From the NCBI GenBank assembly GCA_936440205.1, contig CAKZFK010000067.1:1-64000 (forward strand): 64,000 nucleotides of DNA, in the 5' to 3' direction. Below are positions 9,726 to 19,909 of this stretch, piece by piece. This DNA comes from Lepidonotus clava. Its lineage: Eukaryota > Annelida > Polychaeta > Phyllodocida > Polynoidae. Each line of letters begins with the position of its first letter. Positions within the stretch are counted from its first letter, which is position 1. Position numbers and translations under genes: made by a program. The notes beneath the pieces were generated by a model. That model did not search any database, was not told the DNA's origin, and saw nothing but the letters and a program-made list of their open reading frames with translations.

Positions 9726-10302
9726 AAGAAATGATCAACTTCAACTATAAAAACAACACACAGAAAATCTTGAAAACAACACACACACACAATATCGTTA
9801 ACAGAAACACTAGATCCACACAGAAAACCTCAACACAGCATAGATTCAAGACTACTAAACTGCAAACACGAGCAAATAAAGCAATCACACATCAAATGAA
9901 ATAAACCCATGCTGTAACTATGAAACAAACGCGTTAAATCCCTAATCTATATATGCACATTATAAACAACTCGAATTCAAAAAGCAACAACTTGAAATAG
10001 AGTGCTTATCTAAGCTTCATACAAACCGGTTATCCGTAGCATGTAATCGCAATAAACACTCGCATTCAATATTATTAAACCTAGAATTTGAGGTAATTAC
10101 TTCGGTTATCCAGAAGCAGCAATACAGAGAAATAAAATTCTCAATATCGACTTAGTAAATAAATATAAATATAAAGTAAGTAAGTAAATTAAATAAAGAT
10201 TAATATTCTCGCTTCTCTCAATACGCTTAGTTTATTTTATAAATAAACCTAAATATTAGTAGACTAATATTCTCGCATTGAATATAATATGTCATAATCA
10301 AA
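9726..10302. other. Non-coding gap between integrase and zinc-finger genes
   Basis: AT-rich, without a credible ORF. It contains a short (CA)n tract at about 9777-9790 and short repeats with ACACAGAAAA and TTAATATTCTCGC. It may hold the promoter of the minus-strand integrase-to-protease block; no clear signal is visible. Confidence 0.5.
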
Positions 10303-10962
10303 CTAGTTAGAAATGAACAAAGTCTTTAACTCTGCCTCATTAGCTATCAACTTAAGCGGTAAAAGCAAGCCTAAACTAGTTAACTCAGAATTTGTAGATT
10401 TGTTTTTAGCTCTAATTGAATTTCTATTTCTTGTCTGTCTGCTGGTAGCAGGTTTCAGTTTCTGTTTAGTTTTTTGAACTCTTGGCTTGGAAATCTTATC
10501 TTTAATCTGTACTTTTGCTCTAGATCTTCGAACTGTCTTATTATCTTTGCAGTTCTTAATATTAGCTTCCTCCATATTTACTTTTGGAACTGAAGTAGAT
10601 GGCGGCTTTTGCAGAAAAAGATTATCATCACTCGAAACTATATCTTCCTCCCCAGATGTTATTACCTTAACACTACTCTTATCATCATCTTCCCCAGAAA
10701 GTGCGTTATTATCATTACAACTATCTTCCTGTGCAAGATATTTAGATATGCTATTCTGTGCATATTTCTCTTTCTCCTTTAAATGCTTTTTATGACAAGA
10801 TTTACATCTAAGCTGATCTTCGGTAAAAGCTTGTGCCTTTTCATATGGTTTGTGGCATCGAATACATTCACGAAACATTGATTTTCCGCATGGTAAACAG
10901 TATTTTTTACCTTCTACTAGGGGATCATCTACACCCCCGCACCAGCAGCATGGAAGTGACAT
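10303..10962 (-). CDS. Polinton zinc-binding protein with acidic and basic tail
   Basis: A 219-residue protein. The first 60 residues hold paired cysteines (CCWCGG, CLPCG, CIRCHKPY, CKSCH), arranged as two small zinc ribbons or a treble-clef-like module. The rest is disordered: an acidic Ser/Asp region, then a basic tail rich in Lys/Arg. Cys-rich N-terminus proteins with a RECIRCH motif are common Polinton companions of unknown role; nucleic-acid binding is the simplest guess. It lies between the PC4-like gene and the integrase. Confidence 0.65.
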   Translation of the reverse strand: MSLPCCWCGGVDDPLVEGKKYCLPCGKSMFRECIRCHKPYEKAQAFTEDQLRCKSCHKKHLKEKEKYAQNSISKYLAQEDSCNDNNALSGEDDDKSSVKVITSGEEDIVSSDDNLFLQKPPSTSVPKVNMEEANIKNCKDNKTVRRSRAKVQIKDKISKPRVQKTKQKLKPATSRQTRNRNSIRAKNKSTNSELTSLGLLLPLKLIANEAELKTLFISN

Positions 10963-11144
10963 TATTAATAATAGAAAAAGTGAAATGGTTATTATTAGTT
11001 CAATTTAAACCCGCTCAGTACTATTTTAAATAAATCCTTATCACATGGATATTTAAGCTAGCTATATATTCCGACTTCTTCGAGGGCTTGATAAAGAACC
11101 TAATCTCAGAGATATTTTTCAGCTAACAACCTAATCTTGAATCA

Positions 11145-11507
11145 TTAAAGTTCTTGCGTATCATCATCATCATCGCTAGAAAGAAGACGCTTATCCATAC
11201 AAGCTTTCTTATTCTTAGAAGGATTTTTCTTCTTACTTGATTCTTCTTCACTACAACTCTCACTTGAAATCGAGGTATTTTTTTCCTTTTCTAATTGACT
11301 GTCTATCTTCCTAATTCTTCTGTCTTGTTTGTTTTTTATAGAAAATAATTCTGTGAACTCATGTTTACTTAATGTGAAATTCTTAGACTTTAGCATATCA
11401 TTAAAATGAAGGTAGATCTGACCTCTGAAAACTGTAATATCAATTCTCTTTCTTCTTCCAAAAGCGAGTGTATAATGACGGTGAGACATCTTCGCAGACT
11501 TCTCCAT
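11145..11507 (-). CDS. Polinton PC4-like single-strand DNA-binding protein
   Basis: About 120 residues, or 114 if it starts at the second ATG (MSHRHYTLAFG, 11487-11489). Residues 10-55 (LAFGRRKRIDITVFRGQIYL, then LSKHEFTELFSI) match the pattern of PC4/Sub1: a basic strand, FRG-x-x-Y-hhh, and a final helix beginning Leu-Ser/Thr. PC4 proteins bind single-stranded DNA, useful for a strand-displacement replicon next to PolB. The tail is acidic and Ser-rich. Roughly 90 bp separate it from the polymerase gene. Confidence 0.65.
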   Translation of the reverse strand: MEKSAKMSHRHYTLAFGRRKRIDITVFRGQIYLHFNDMLKSKNFTLSKHEFTELFSIKNKQDRRIRKIDSQLEKEKNTSISSESCSEEESSKKKNPSKNKKACMDKRLLSSDDDDDTQEL

Positions 11508-11595
11508 CTTAAGTTAACACTGATCACTGAATACAGGAACTTATCGTAGCAGCTTATAGTTCTGATCCAATCACAGGCTAATTTCTTTGTGAAAC

Positions 11596-14500
11596 TCAAA
11601 TTAGTCGTCTGCTCAAGTCAGGTATCTTGAAATAATCTTTTACGTTTATTTCTTTATTTATTCTATCTATTTCGTAATTTCCATAAGCAAAAGAGCTTAT
11701 TCCATCAGAACAAAGCCAGCGTTTGTCTTCAAAAGGAGATAAAGCCAATTTGTTTTCTCTAACTGTATATAACTGATGTTTGAAACTTCGGATAGTATCA
11801 TATTTTACAAAAGATCTCAAACAATGAAATAAGCATTCTTTAAACTGATCATGATGGAGGTTCTGAACAGTTGTTCTCTTAATTCCTTTAACCCTTTTAA
11901 TAACTTCTCCTGAACTCAGTACAAAGGAATACATTTTAGGTCTTAATGCAATAAATTCTAATATTCTATTTCCTGCAGCTTCGTCTTTGAATTTTCCTAA
12001 AACTTTCAAATTATCCAAAGAATAAAATTCGTTTTTCTCATCTAAATTAGAAAAATCAAAATAATGTCTTATCTTGTAAAGGAGATCTGAAAAACGTTTG
12101 TTATCTATAAAATAAATCAAAGAATCGGTATCACTATATAAAAGTTGAATTGATTTCAAGTCGAATGTTTCCAACATAACATTATAATGAAAATTAAACA
12201 TGTGCATCTTAGATAAATCTAGAATAGTAAAGCCTATATAAACAGGTTTATCCAAATCAACTATAGGGTTCTTATACTGTATACCGACAAAATTAGGATC
12301 AAAAGCGTGTAAAGAATGAAAAGTTGGTTTTTTTATTAATAAAGCACACCTAGCTTCACTTGATGTCAAAACCATCTTCATCCGCCTCTTAACATTTTCC
12401 ATGCATTTACCGAAAGTAGAGTTGTTCATAAGCTTAAAGAATTCTTTATCGAAATCAGAAGTAGCTTCCTTTCTTTTTTGATTATTGAATTCTATATATG
12501 GTTTCATCCAACAAGCCTGTTTGAAAGAGACAACGCGGTGAATCTCGAGAATTATTAAACCTAATTGAAGATAAAGTTTTAAAGTTCTATAGTGGATGAT
12601 ATATTTCTCCTTCCTAGCCACAGTTGAAATTAATTTAAGTGGACTTTCTTTATATTTCATCTCAAATTCTCTTAAAACAAATTTAGCATATGGAGAAAGT
12701 TGGTTGTATTGTATAGATATTTTCTCGGGACCTAAAGGAAACATTTCATGATAATCATGCAAGTAAGATGGATAATCTAAAGTAACTTCTAAAATATAAC
12801 CCACAGGAGCATCATCAGAAATCTTAGAAACGTCAAAAGATGAATATTCTTGTGGGTTCACCCAACAGAAATCTTTGAAAGGTAGGGGCTGAATCATAGC
12901 ATAACCGTACAAATTATTACAGTCATAGTAAACTATATGCTGATCTTTATTCTCAACTTTGGCATATCTATGAACTACATTTGTCATACCGCCTTGTATA
13001 CCATTCTCAAAAAAATTAAACATATCAATTTCATGGATCAATTCAAGATGAACTTTAGTATGTTTCAACATAGCATCATAACTGAGAGCAGGAGCTGTTA
13101 AATATTTTGCAGGATCTAAACCGTAATATTCTAATGCTTTTTCCCTGAAAGATTCGAACACATCTGCTAGCAATAAAACATCGATCTTTAAATAAAGTTG
13201 CAAATAGTCCTTAATACTTTTACAGTTAAATTTTAAAAACATTGATAAAGCATGTTCATATTCTGAAATAGTTATATTCTTATTAGCTATAGAATTAAAA
13301 AAATCCTCTCGAGGCGGAAGTCTCTTCTCCTTTAGTTTTGACCAAGAATCTATATAATCGTAGCACATAACGCCTTTCCGAATAACATAAGGCAAAAGCT
13401 CTTTATTTGGGAAAAACTTTCTAGTTTCTTTTAAATCGTTTTGATTTTTCTTTGCTAATAAGTTAGCTAAATTTGATAAAGAATTTGGTAGAAACTGAAA
13501 AGAATCAATAAACACGAAGTTATCAAGAAAGATCGATAAAAACTTTTCTGATGTTCTTGGTATTACATGAATATCTAACTCTTTGAGATATCTATGTATA
13601 AACTTAACAATAAAATGCAAATCATAATTCATTGCATTATGCATAACTATAGGTATTTTAAATTTGGAAAAAACAATTGAACTATAAACAAGATTACATG
13701 TATTGCAACAGTAGTTAACATCTCTTCCCTTCCCCTCTTTTCCCAAGTGCGAATGATCAATAACTTTTCTCACATTAACATCTCTGAATGAGGTGTCGCA
13801 GAGGTAGCATGAATGTTGCGAACTAAGATGAGCTATGTCTCTTGAAGTTAACTCAAGAGGTGATCTGTTATTATCAAAAATATAAGATATTTCAGCTCTC
13901 ATATTATATATATAAGCTAGAAATCTCTGGATGACTAATGGTCCTACATAAAGAAAAGGTGGTCTTGAATATTCGCTATATTTAGATAGTAGGATAGCTC
14001 CTACTGCATTTAAAGTATGCTTTGTTTTCAATGTGCTCTTGCCCTTGGGTGTATTCAAAGTTTCATTGTAAGTCTCGAAATCAGCATAAATAATAAAATG
14101 ATTTTTAATTTGTTTAGAAATATTATTAAACTTTAGTTTAGATCCTCTGAGAGGTAATCGGTAAGACTGTCCAGTATATATATTACTAGTACAATTTAGA
14201 GTCTTATGAAGCTGATGTGAAATCTTAGAATTGAAGGAAACTAGACATTTAGGACAAAAAAACCTCGATCTCTTCCAGAAAAATGGAGTAATAAAAGAAT
14301 CAAGATTTCTTATCAACATATAATGACTCTCGTATAAAAGAAGATTAACGTGTTTGCAATGATGATTTTCATTAAAATTAGTAGAAATATACATAGGATA
14401 AGGTAAAAACTTGCCATGCTTATCTTGGAAAAGCCCGAAAACATTAATAGTTGAATCATTATTTTTCTTGAACTTAACTACCTCACTTAACTTTGTAGGA

Positions 14501-15093
14501 AAAGAAATACCTTTCAAATCAAAACTTTGCACCAAATCAAGATAAGAAGTGAACCTTCTAGGATTTGAACATCTCTTAAAAGCAGCCACAACAGAATATA
14601 AAAAGCATCTTTGATCCTTACAAGGTATATTTAAGATAGAATGCTTCAAAGAAATCGGAAGTTTTAAAGAAGAGCAGCCCCCAAAAGGATTACACTTAAA
14701 AATAGATAAACGTAAAGAAATAATCTCTATCAAAAACCAACCTGATCCCATTTGAATAAAACAATCGAAAAAAGCTAATACTACTCTCTTAGCATGGGCT
14801 AAATCTCTCTTAATAGAATGAAAAGTTAAAACTTGAATCATTGGACTATGAAACCAAGGTTTAGTTTCAAAATAGGTCTCTCTCTCCATATGAAATTTAC
14901 CAAGTAAAACATGTAGAGATAATTGAAATTTAATACCGCCATGAACAGAAAGCGCTTTACTTATTTTTCTAATCAAAACTTTAGACTTTAAATGCAGGAA
15001 TAACTCAGCATCTATACAGTCATCAGGAATCAAATCATAATAGACAACTAGATCACCTAGTGCCTTCTGTTTCTTTGGAAAAAGTTTCTTCAT
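11596..15093 (-). CDS. POLB: Polinton protein-primed DNA polymerase B
   Basis: A 1165-residue family B polymerase. Exonuclease motif I is YADFETYNE (about residue 340); MHNAMNYDLHF fits ExoII. Polymerase motif A is YYDCNNLYGYAM (about 725), motif B KLMNNSTFGKCM (about 890) and motif C YSDTDSLIY (about 985). The N-terminal 330 residues include a C2H2/Cys pair (CPKCLVSF) as in other Polinton polymerases, and a second CxxC pair (CYLCD) lies near residue 430. The enzyme starts from a protein primer and copies by strand displacement. The start codon overlaps the end of the penton gene by 4 bp, implying co-expression. Confidence 0.95.
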   Translation of the reverse strand: MKKLFPKKQKALGDLVVYYDLIPDDCIDAELFLHLKSKVLIRKISKALSVHGGIKFQLSLHVLLGKFHMERETYFETKPWFHSPMIQVLTFHSIKRDLAHAKRVVLAFFDCFIQMGSGWFLIEIISLRLSIFKCNPFGGCSSLKLPISLKHSILNIPCKDQRCFLYSVVAAFKRCSNPRRFTSYLDLVQSFDLKGISFPTKLSEVVKFKKNNDSTINVFGLFQDKHGKFLPYPMYISTNFNENHHCKHVNLLLYESHYMLIRNLDSFITPFFWKRSRFFCPKCLVSFNSKISHQLHKTLNCTSNIYTGQSYRLPLRGSKLKFNNISKQIKNHFIIYADFETYNETLNTPKGKSTLKTKHTLNAVGAILLSKYSEYSRPPFLYVGPLVIQRFLAYIYNMRAEISYIFDNNRSPLELTSRDIAHLSSQHSCYLCDTSFRDVNVRKVIDHSHLGKEGKGRDVNYCCNTCNLVYSSIVFSKFKIPIVMHNAMNYDLHFIVKFIHRYLKELDIHVIPRTSEKFLSIFLDNFVFIDSFQFLPNSLSNLANLLAKKNQNDLKETRKFFPNKELLPYVIRKGVMCYDYIDSWSKLKEKRLPPREDFFNSIANKNITISEYEHALSMFLKFNCKSIKDYLQLYLKIDVLLLADVFESFREKALEYYGLDPAKYLTAPALSYDAMLKHTKVHLELIHEIDMFNFFENGIQGGMTNVVHRYAKVENKDQHIVYYDCNNLYGYAMIQPLPFKDFCWVNPQEYSSFDVSKISDDAPVGYILEVTLDYPSYLHDYHEMFPLGPEKISIQYNQLSPYAKFVLREFEMKYKESPLKLISTVARKEKYIIHYRTLKLYLQLGLIILEIHRVVSFKQACWMKPYIEFNNQKRKEATSDFDKEFFKLMNNSTFGKCMENVKRRMKMVLTSSEARCALLIKKPTFHSLHAFDPNFVGIQYKNPIVDLDKPVYIGFTILDLSKMHMFNFHYNVMLETFDLKSIQLLYSDTDSLIYFIDNKRFSDLLYKIRHYFDFSNLDEKNEFYSLDNLKVLGKFKDEAAGNRILEFIALRPKMYSFVLSSGEVIKRVKGIKRTTVQNLHHDQFKECLFHCLRSFVKYDTIRSFKHQLYTVRENKLALSPFEDKRWLCSDGISSFAYGNYEIDRINKEINVKDYFKIPDLSRRLI

Positions 15094-16065
15094 TCCTCAG
15101 AAACCTTCCTGAAATGTAAAATAAGTATAACTACGCCATATTCAAAGCGTACAAGATTTCCATCATCGGTTCTAATACTAATTTCTATTTCCTGTAACTT
15201 ATCATAGGCCAATTTCTTATAGAGAGGATTAGTATAAGTCATCTTTATATAATCTCCAAATTTACCTCGAGCTCTAACGGTTCGCAACAGCTTAGTTGTA
15301 ATATTGCCTACGTATTCAAAATCTACAATATTCGAATATATATACAGATTTGAAGTTTCTGTTGGAAAAACTGGAACTCCATGCCCGATATATTCTATTC
15401 CAAACTGAGGCCGTAAGAGATTATCATAAGATCCATGTTCATTTAAACTCAAAACTGCATTAACACCTTCAATAGAATCATAAGGTTGCTTTTTAAACAA
15501 GCGAGGTCCTTGAAATTCAATTACATTATTTTCATGATTTATAATGCCCTCGCAATTACTTAAACGAAGAACTCTGGCTAAATATTCTGATATAAATACT
15601 CTATCACCAGCTCCAAGATATAAAGTGCATATCAAATTTTGCTCATCTGTTTTAATATGAGTGTGTCTTTTATAGTTAAAATAACCAGGATAATTCTTAA
15701 TCAGATCCTGGTCTATATCACTGAAACGATCGTTTATTTCTTTAATTAAATCTTGCATTCTATAATTACCAAATTTGTGTACAAAAACTCTTGTAGCAGT
15801 TTTATACGAATCTCGATAAACCTGTTCATAAGCATTAGTAATTTGTTTAAGAGAAGGATCCTTCAACCGAAAAATTTCTCTAACTAAAACAATAGTCCTA
15901 TCTTGCTCAGGATGCTTATTAACATTGTACCAAGACTTAGGAAAATCCACTTCTGCTAAAGCTACCTCCCAATAACCTTTGCATTCTAAAGGAATAGGAA
16001 GTTGGGTAACAAAAGAGCTTGTCTTATTTTCTCTATTTGGATGAGGAACATTAGAAACTAGCGTA
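15090..16065 (-). CDS. Polinton penton (minor capsid) protein
   Basis: About 325 residues of open frame. YWEVALAEVDFPKSWYNV and the later GIEYIGHGVPVFP are typical of the Polinton single-jelly-roll penton protein, which occupies the five-fold vertices of the capsid. Its 3' end overlaps the polymerase start by 4 bp. A pogo/Tigger-like DNA element begins at 16066, at the gene's 5' end. It is the first gene of the conserved minus-strand block running from here to 3275. Confidence 0.8.
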
Positions 16066-17373
16066 CAGTAGAAACCCACTTAACGACCACTTCACTAAGG
16101 AGACCACCTCTCTTAAAGACCACTTTTTTGTCAGAACGGAATATTTTCCTCTATTTCATGTTTGATTTCGCTTCACTTATCAGACCGGTCTCTTAGTGAG
16201 GGCCTCACTAAAAGACCACCCAAATTCCAGTCCCAAATGATGATTTAACCTCCATAATGCGACCACTTTACACCAATTCACCTGATGTTTTCATAGTGTC
16301 TCATCTTAGACTAAACCCTCCCTACTGTACTCCCTCAGAAGCTGAGAGCGACCTAGGTGCTCACCAGGTGTCATAATGTCTCACCTAAGTCATCCACTCT
16401 CCACCACTACTCCCTCATAAGCTCAGGGGGGAATAAGTGATCACCAGGTATTATAATGTCTCACCTTAGATACCCCCACCCCTCCTGCACTGCCTCAGAA
16501 GCCCAGAGCGGCCTAGGCACTCACCAGGTGTTTTAATGTCTCACCTACGCCGCCCCCTCCCTCCTGTACTCCCTCAGAAGTCAAGGACGGCCTAGGCGCT
16601 CATTAGGTGTCATAAGTCTCACCTAAGTCACCCCCACCCTTCCCCTAGCCCTCAAGACACTCAGAGCGGCCTAGGCGCTCACCATGTGCCATAATGTCTC
16701 GCCCTATTTTGGGCCCACCTTATGATTTTTTAATGTAAAACTGTCACCCAGAGGCTATCATATCCCTATCATATTATACTATGTACCGCTTTACTGCAAA
16801 AACCTTCAGTTATAATTGTATACAAATTGTACAATGATACAATTATAGATAGATAAGAGACACGTTGACATATCAAGATGCGTTGTGGGATCTGAAACTC
16901 CCTATTGTATAACTTAAAGGAAAGCTTTCAGATAAATTCATGAAGTGCTATTTGTAGTGTAATTAATTTCACTTAAGTATTCTAAAAATATTTCAAAAGT
17001 AAAAAAAATAAAAATGGGATTCCCCAAGAACTCCCCTTGCTACGTCATAAATTGGGTGGATTTCCCTTAAAAATGTGATTAAATACAAGTTTATTAATGG
17101 CCCATAATTGTGTGTAAACTAAATATTTTCGTTCCATTTTGCTAACATGGATAGTGCACGTTGTGAATAACATACTGAATTCAATTCAATAACAAAATCA
17201 CCATCCTGCGGTTATGTGCTAACTTTCCTTTAAGTTACCCCCACCCCTCCCCTAGCCCTCAGAAGCTATATTAAGTCACCCCTCGACCCTGACCCTTCAA
17301 TTAGGCGACCACCTCACTTAAAGACCATTTTTGCCTCAGTCCCTTGGGTGGTCGCATTAGAGAGTTTCTACTG
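16066..17373. mobile_element. Non-autonomous pogo/Tigger-like DNA transposon, 1.3 kb
   Basis: The ends are inverted: CAGTAGAAACCCACTTAACG at the left and the complement of CAGTAGAAACTCTCTAATGC at the right, both followed inward by CGACCACC-type blocks. TA lies on each side (16064-16065, 17374-17375), the target duplication of Tc1/mariner/pogo elements. Inside I see no transposase frame, only tandem repeats at 16290-16720 and AT-rich DNA. It is inserted in the Polinton at the 5' end of the penton gene, so it is younger than the Polinton. A block near 16975-17050 recurs at 52846-53010. Confidence 0.85.
16290..16720 (+). repeat. Tandem repeat, unit about 80 bp, roughly five copies
   Basis: Units share GCCTAGGCGCTCACCAGGTG, CATAATGTCTCACCTAAG and CTCCCTCAGAAG segments and diverge moderately from each other. 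The array forms the core of the pogo-like insert and is much more GC-rich than the surrounding Polinton DNA. Confidence 0.8.
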
Positions 17374-17382
17374 TATATAAAA

Positions 17383-17602
17383 AACCGCTTGACTTTCTGT
17401 CAGCTGCCATTCTTATCAAAATCAACTCAACTCATGAAAAAGCACTCAATCACAAGAATATTAATTCATGTAGAGCTTGTCTTATTATCTCTATTTAGTT
17501 GAGGAACATTAGAAACCGCTTGACTTTCTGTCGTTTGCCATTCTTATCAAAATCAAATCAACTCATGAAAAAGCACTCGATCACAAGAATATTAATTCAT
17601 GC
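17383..17602 (+). repeat. Direct duplication, offset 131 bp
   Basis: AACCGCTTGACTTTCTGTC at 17383 recurs at 17514, followed in both by CATTCTTATCAAAATCAA and a CATGAAAAAGCACTC block. The spacer (about 17475-17513) resembles the 5' part of the penton region around 16018-16057. This is a small tandem duplication in the stretch upstream of the penton gene. Confidence 0.75.
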
Positions 17603-17612
17603 AGGTAATTAT

Positions 17613-18425
17613 TTAAGAATTTAAACTCCCATTGCGACTCTTATAATACTCAGCATGTGATAAAAATTCTCTCTTGCATGCTGCTCGACTCAAGGGGTTT
17701 ATTAAAGGGTTTCCTTCAAACCAAAGAGTCTTGCAATGCGGACAAGGAGTATAGCGTCGCATAGATCGAGCAAAGAAATCACTGAAACATGATTCATCAT
17801 GAATAGGACGTGCGCAACATCTCAAATAAACAACTGGAGTATCGGCTCCTTTATAATTAAACCTTATTGAAGTTTGACAAACTACACAAGGCAGATTGTA
17901 CTCAGAAAAAATCAGATTGCGATAACGAGAAACATCGCGAATTTTCTTAGCTAGAGCTCTTAAACTTCTTCCCTCATGAAAATTTGTTAGGTTAGCCAAC
18001 TTAATTACATCATGATCAGAAGAAAGAATATAATCAGATATTGATCTTATAATAGACTTTGTAAAAACATCATGAATACCGAAATACAAAACTCCCATTC
18101 TTAAAGCTTTCATTAAACTTTTCCTATCACTCCACATATTTTCCAAAATATATTCTAAAATCATATTACAATGAAAAAAAGAGGCGAAAAAAATAAGTGA
18201 ACCATAATCATAAGTCTTAAACCCCCTCTTGATTTGGTGCGAAGTTTTTTCATCATCTGACATTAGTTCTATCAAGTTCAGCGCGTCTTCTTCACTCAAA
18301 TAAGGTTGTGCAGGAATTTCAATTGTAAGAGGAATTTCAATATCTCCAGAATAAAAAGACACCATAGCCGAAAAATAGAGACATCTCATCATAAGCAAGC
18401 GAAAACCCTCATCTAGCTTCATCAT
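17613..18425 (-). CDS. Polinton accessory RING-finger protein
   Basis: A 270-residue protein. The C-terminal 80 residues form a RING: CVVC, then LRCCARPIHDESCF, then CPHCKTLW, giving eight metal ligands in C3HC4/H2-like order. Residues about 65-135 are helical with an ankyrin-like flavour (LIFFASFFHCNMILEYIL), perhaps a substrate-binding part (weak). RING proteins usually act as ubiquitin E3 ligases, and DNA viruses use them to redirect host proteins. It is the first gene of the accessory region upstream of the penton. The E3 function is inferred from the finger alone. Confidence 0.7.
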   Translation of the reverse strand: MMKLDEGFRLLMMRCLYFSAMVSFYSGDIEIPLTIEIPAQPYLSEEDALNLIELMSDDEKTSHQIKRGFKTYDYGSLIFFASFFHCNMILEYILENMWSDRKSLMKALRMGVLYFGIHDVFTKSIIRSISDYILSSDHDVIKLANLTNFHEGRSLRALAKKIRDVSRYRNLIFSEYNLPCVVCQTSIRFNYKGADTPVVYLRCCARPIHDESCFSDFFARSMRRYTPCPHCKTLWFEGNPLINPLSRAACKREFLSHAEYYKSRNGSLNS

Positions 18426-18545
18426 GTTTTAACTAAAACTAAATATTCAAATACTCACAGATCCGAATTGAATCCTATAAGATAAATAATTTTTCAACAA
18501 AATTAATAAAGAAATGCAATAAGTTGAACATGTTCTTATTGTCGT

Positions 18546-18696
18546 CTAAGCTTGATATTTCCTAGAAATGATAGAATAAGACCTTATAGGTGGAGGAATA
18601 AAAATGTGCCTTTTAGGATCATAATCAGAATGTTTTCTCAGAATATGCAAACGTGAAACAGCTAAAGTTGAAAACCCTTTACGACAATAAGAACAA
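18546..18696 (-). CDS. C2H2 zinc-finger segment in the Polinton accessory region
   Basis: An open stretch of about 50 codons encodes one classical C2H2 finger (ICSYCRKGF followed by a Leu and H-x4-H), then a Pro/Ile/Ser-rich end, with a stop at 18546. It lies between the RING gene and the 402-residue protein on the same strand. I could not assign a start codon, so whether it is an independent gene or an alternative end of a neighbour is unclear. Confidence 0.45.
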
Positions 18697-18700
18697 ATAA

Positions 18701-19909
18701 CTAGTTTTTTGCTTTCGGTCCTCTTTTGTCTTTCGTTGCTTTAGAAAGAGCTTGTGCACAATGCAAAGGACAGCTTGAACAGGATTCCATATTAGATGGA
18801 AGCAGATTATTCTGAAGCACTTCTGCATGCTTCCTCAATCTATCTGAAATTTCAATAAATTTTTTTAAATTTGCTTCTATTTTATCAGTTTGATCCTGAT
18901 ATCTTATCGAGTAAGGAGAAAAATCTTTTAGTTTTTTACCACTTTCTGAAATATTTACTTCGATGTCCTTCTCTGACTTATTTGATGAACAATGTGCATC
19001 ATTTACAAAAGAACCTTTATTTGAAGCAGATGCGTGATCTGAAGAAACCTTCAGAGTTTCCTTTAGCCTATTTAATTCCGTTAGAAAATCGTTACTATCC
19101 TTTGCTTTATTTTCATCAATTTTTTCCTCATATTCATCTGTGTCCGATAAAGAGAGATCCCTAGAGAGGCTATAATCACTAACCTGATTCACTGTACTGT
19201 TTACACTACTAGCAGATGGTTTTTTAACTACTGAAGGACGCTTTTTTCTTTTAGAGGGTAATGTGCGCCGTGAATCCGTTATCTCAGCTTCAGAATCTGA
19301 AGAGTTGGTTGAAGTGATAACTTCGTTACTTTTAAACTTTCTGTCCAATTTTCTTTTCTTAGATAAAGTACCATTAAATCTGCTTGCTGTTTTAGTTCCC
19401 TTACTACTTTTATAAGAATCATGAAATTTAGTTAATTTGTGATATTTCAAATCAGTTTCAATAAACTTATTCTCGCTCTTAGACCACTGAATTACTAAAG
19501 GCGTACCGTGTTTAAAAAGACTCGTACAAGGAGAAAAATGACATGATCTCCCATCTCCAGTATAAACTAGAATGCCAATCTTGAGAATATCAACAAGATT
19601 CTGCAATAGAGTACTTTGATGCGATCGAAGATCGAGCCGTAATCTCTCAACATCATTTGACAAAATAAAATAAGCATAATTCCTAGTAGAAGAGTTTCCT
19701 TTCAAAACTGAAAGAAGAGCGGCCTTTAACTCCTCTCTGAAAATAGTAAATTGGCTATCCTTAGAGCTATCTTTCAGAGAGATATAACTGAAATGAAAGG
19801 GATGTTCGAAATTTGTCTTAACACTCTCCCAAAACTCACTGTTTTCAGAATGAGCAGTTGTTAAGAAACTAACTATAGTTTTAATCAAGTTGTCTAGCAC
19901 AGAAGTCAT
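18701..19909 (-). CDS. Polinton accessory protein, N-terminal domain perhaps OTU-like
   Basis: A 402-residue protein. Residues 1-155 are ordered, with alternating helices and strands; the pattern LVDILKIGILVYTGDG followed by LFKHGTPLVIQWS recalls the later half of OTU deubiquitinase folds, but I see no convincing catalytic Cys motif, so this is only a hint. Residues 165-330 are disordered, Ser/Lys-rich with basic patches (SKKRKLDRKF, KRKKRPSVVKK). A helical end with CSSCPLHC follows. The stop of the next gene upstream overlaps its start by 4 bp (19906-19909). Confidence 0.55.
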   Translation of the reverse strand: MTSVLDNLIKTIVSFLTTAHSENSEFWESVKTNFEHPFHFSYISLKDSSKDSQFTIFREELKAALLSVLKGNSSTRNYAYFILSNDVERLRLDLRSHQSTLLQNLVDILKIGILVYTGDGRSCHFSPCTSLFKHGTPLVIQWSKSENKFIETDLKYHKLTKFHDSYKSSKGTKTASRFNGTLSKKRKLDRKFKSNEVITSTNSSDSEAEITDSRRTLPSKRKKRPSVVKKPSASSVNSTVNQVSDYSLSRDLSLSDTDEYEEKIDENKAKDSNDFLTELNRLKETLKVSSDHASASNKGSFVNDAHCSSNKSEKDIEVNISESGKKLKDFSPYSIRYQDQTDKIEANLKKFIEISDRLRKHAEVLQNNLLPSNMESCSSCPLHCAQALSKATKDKRGPKAKN

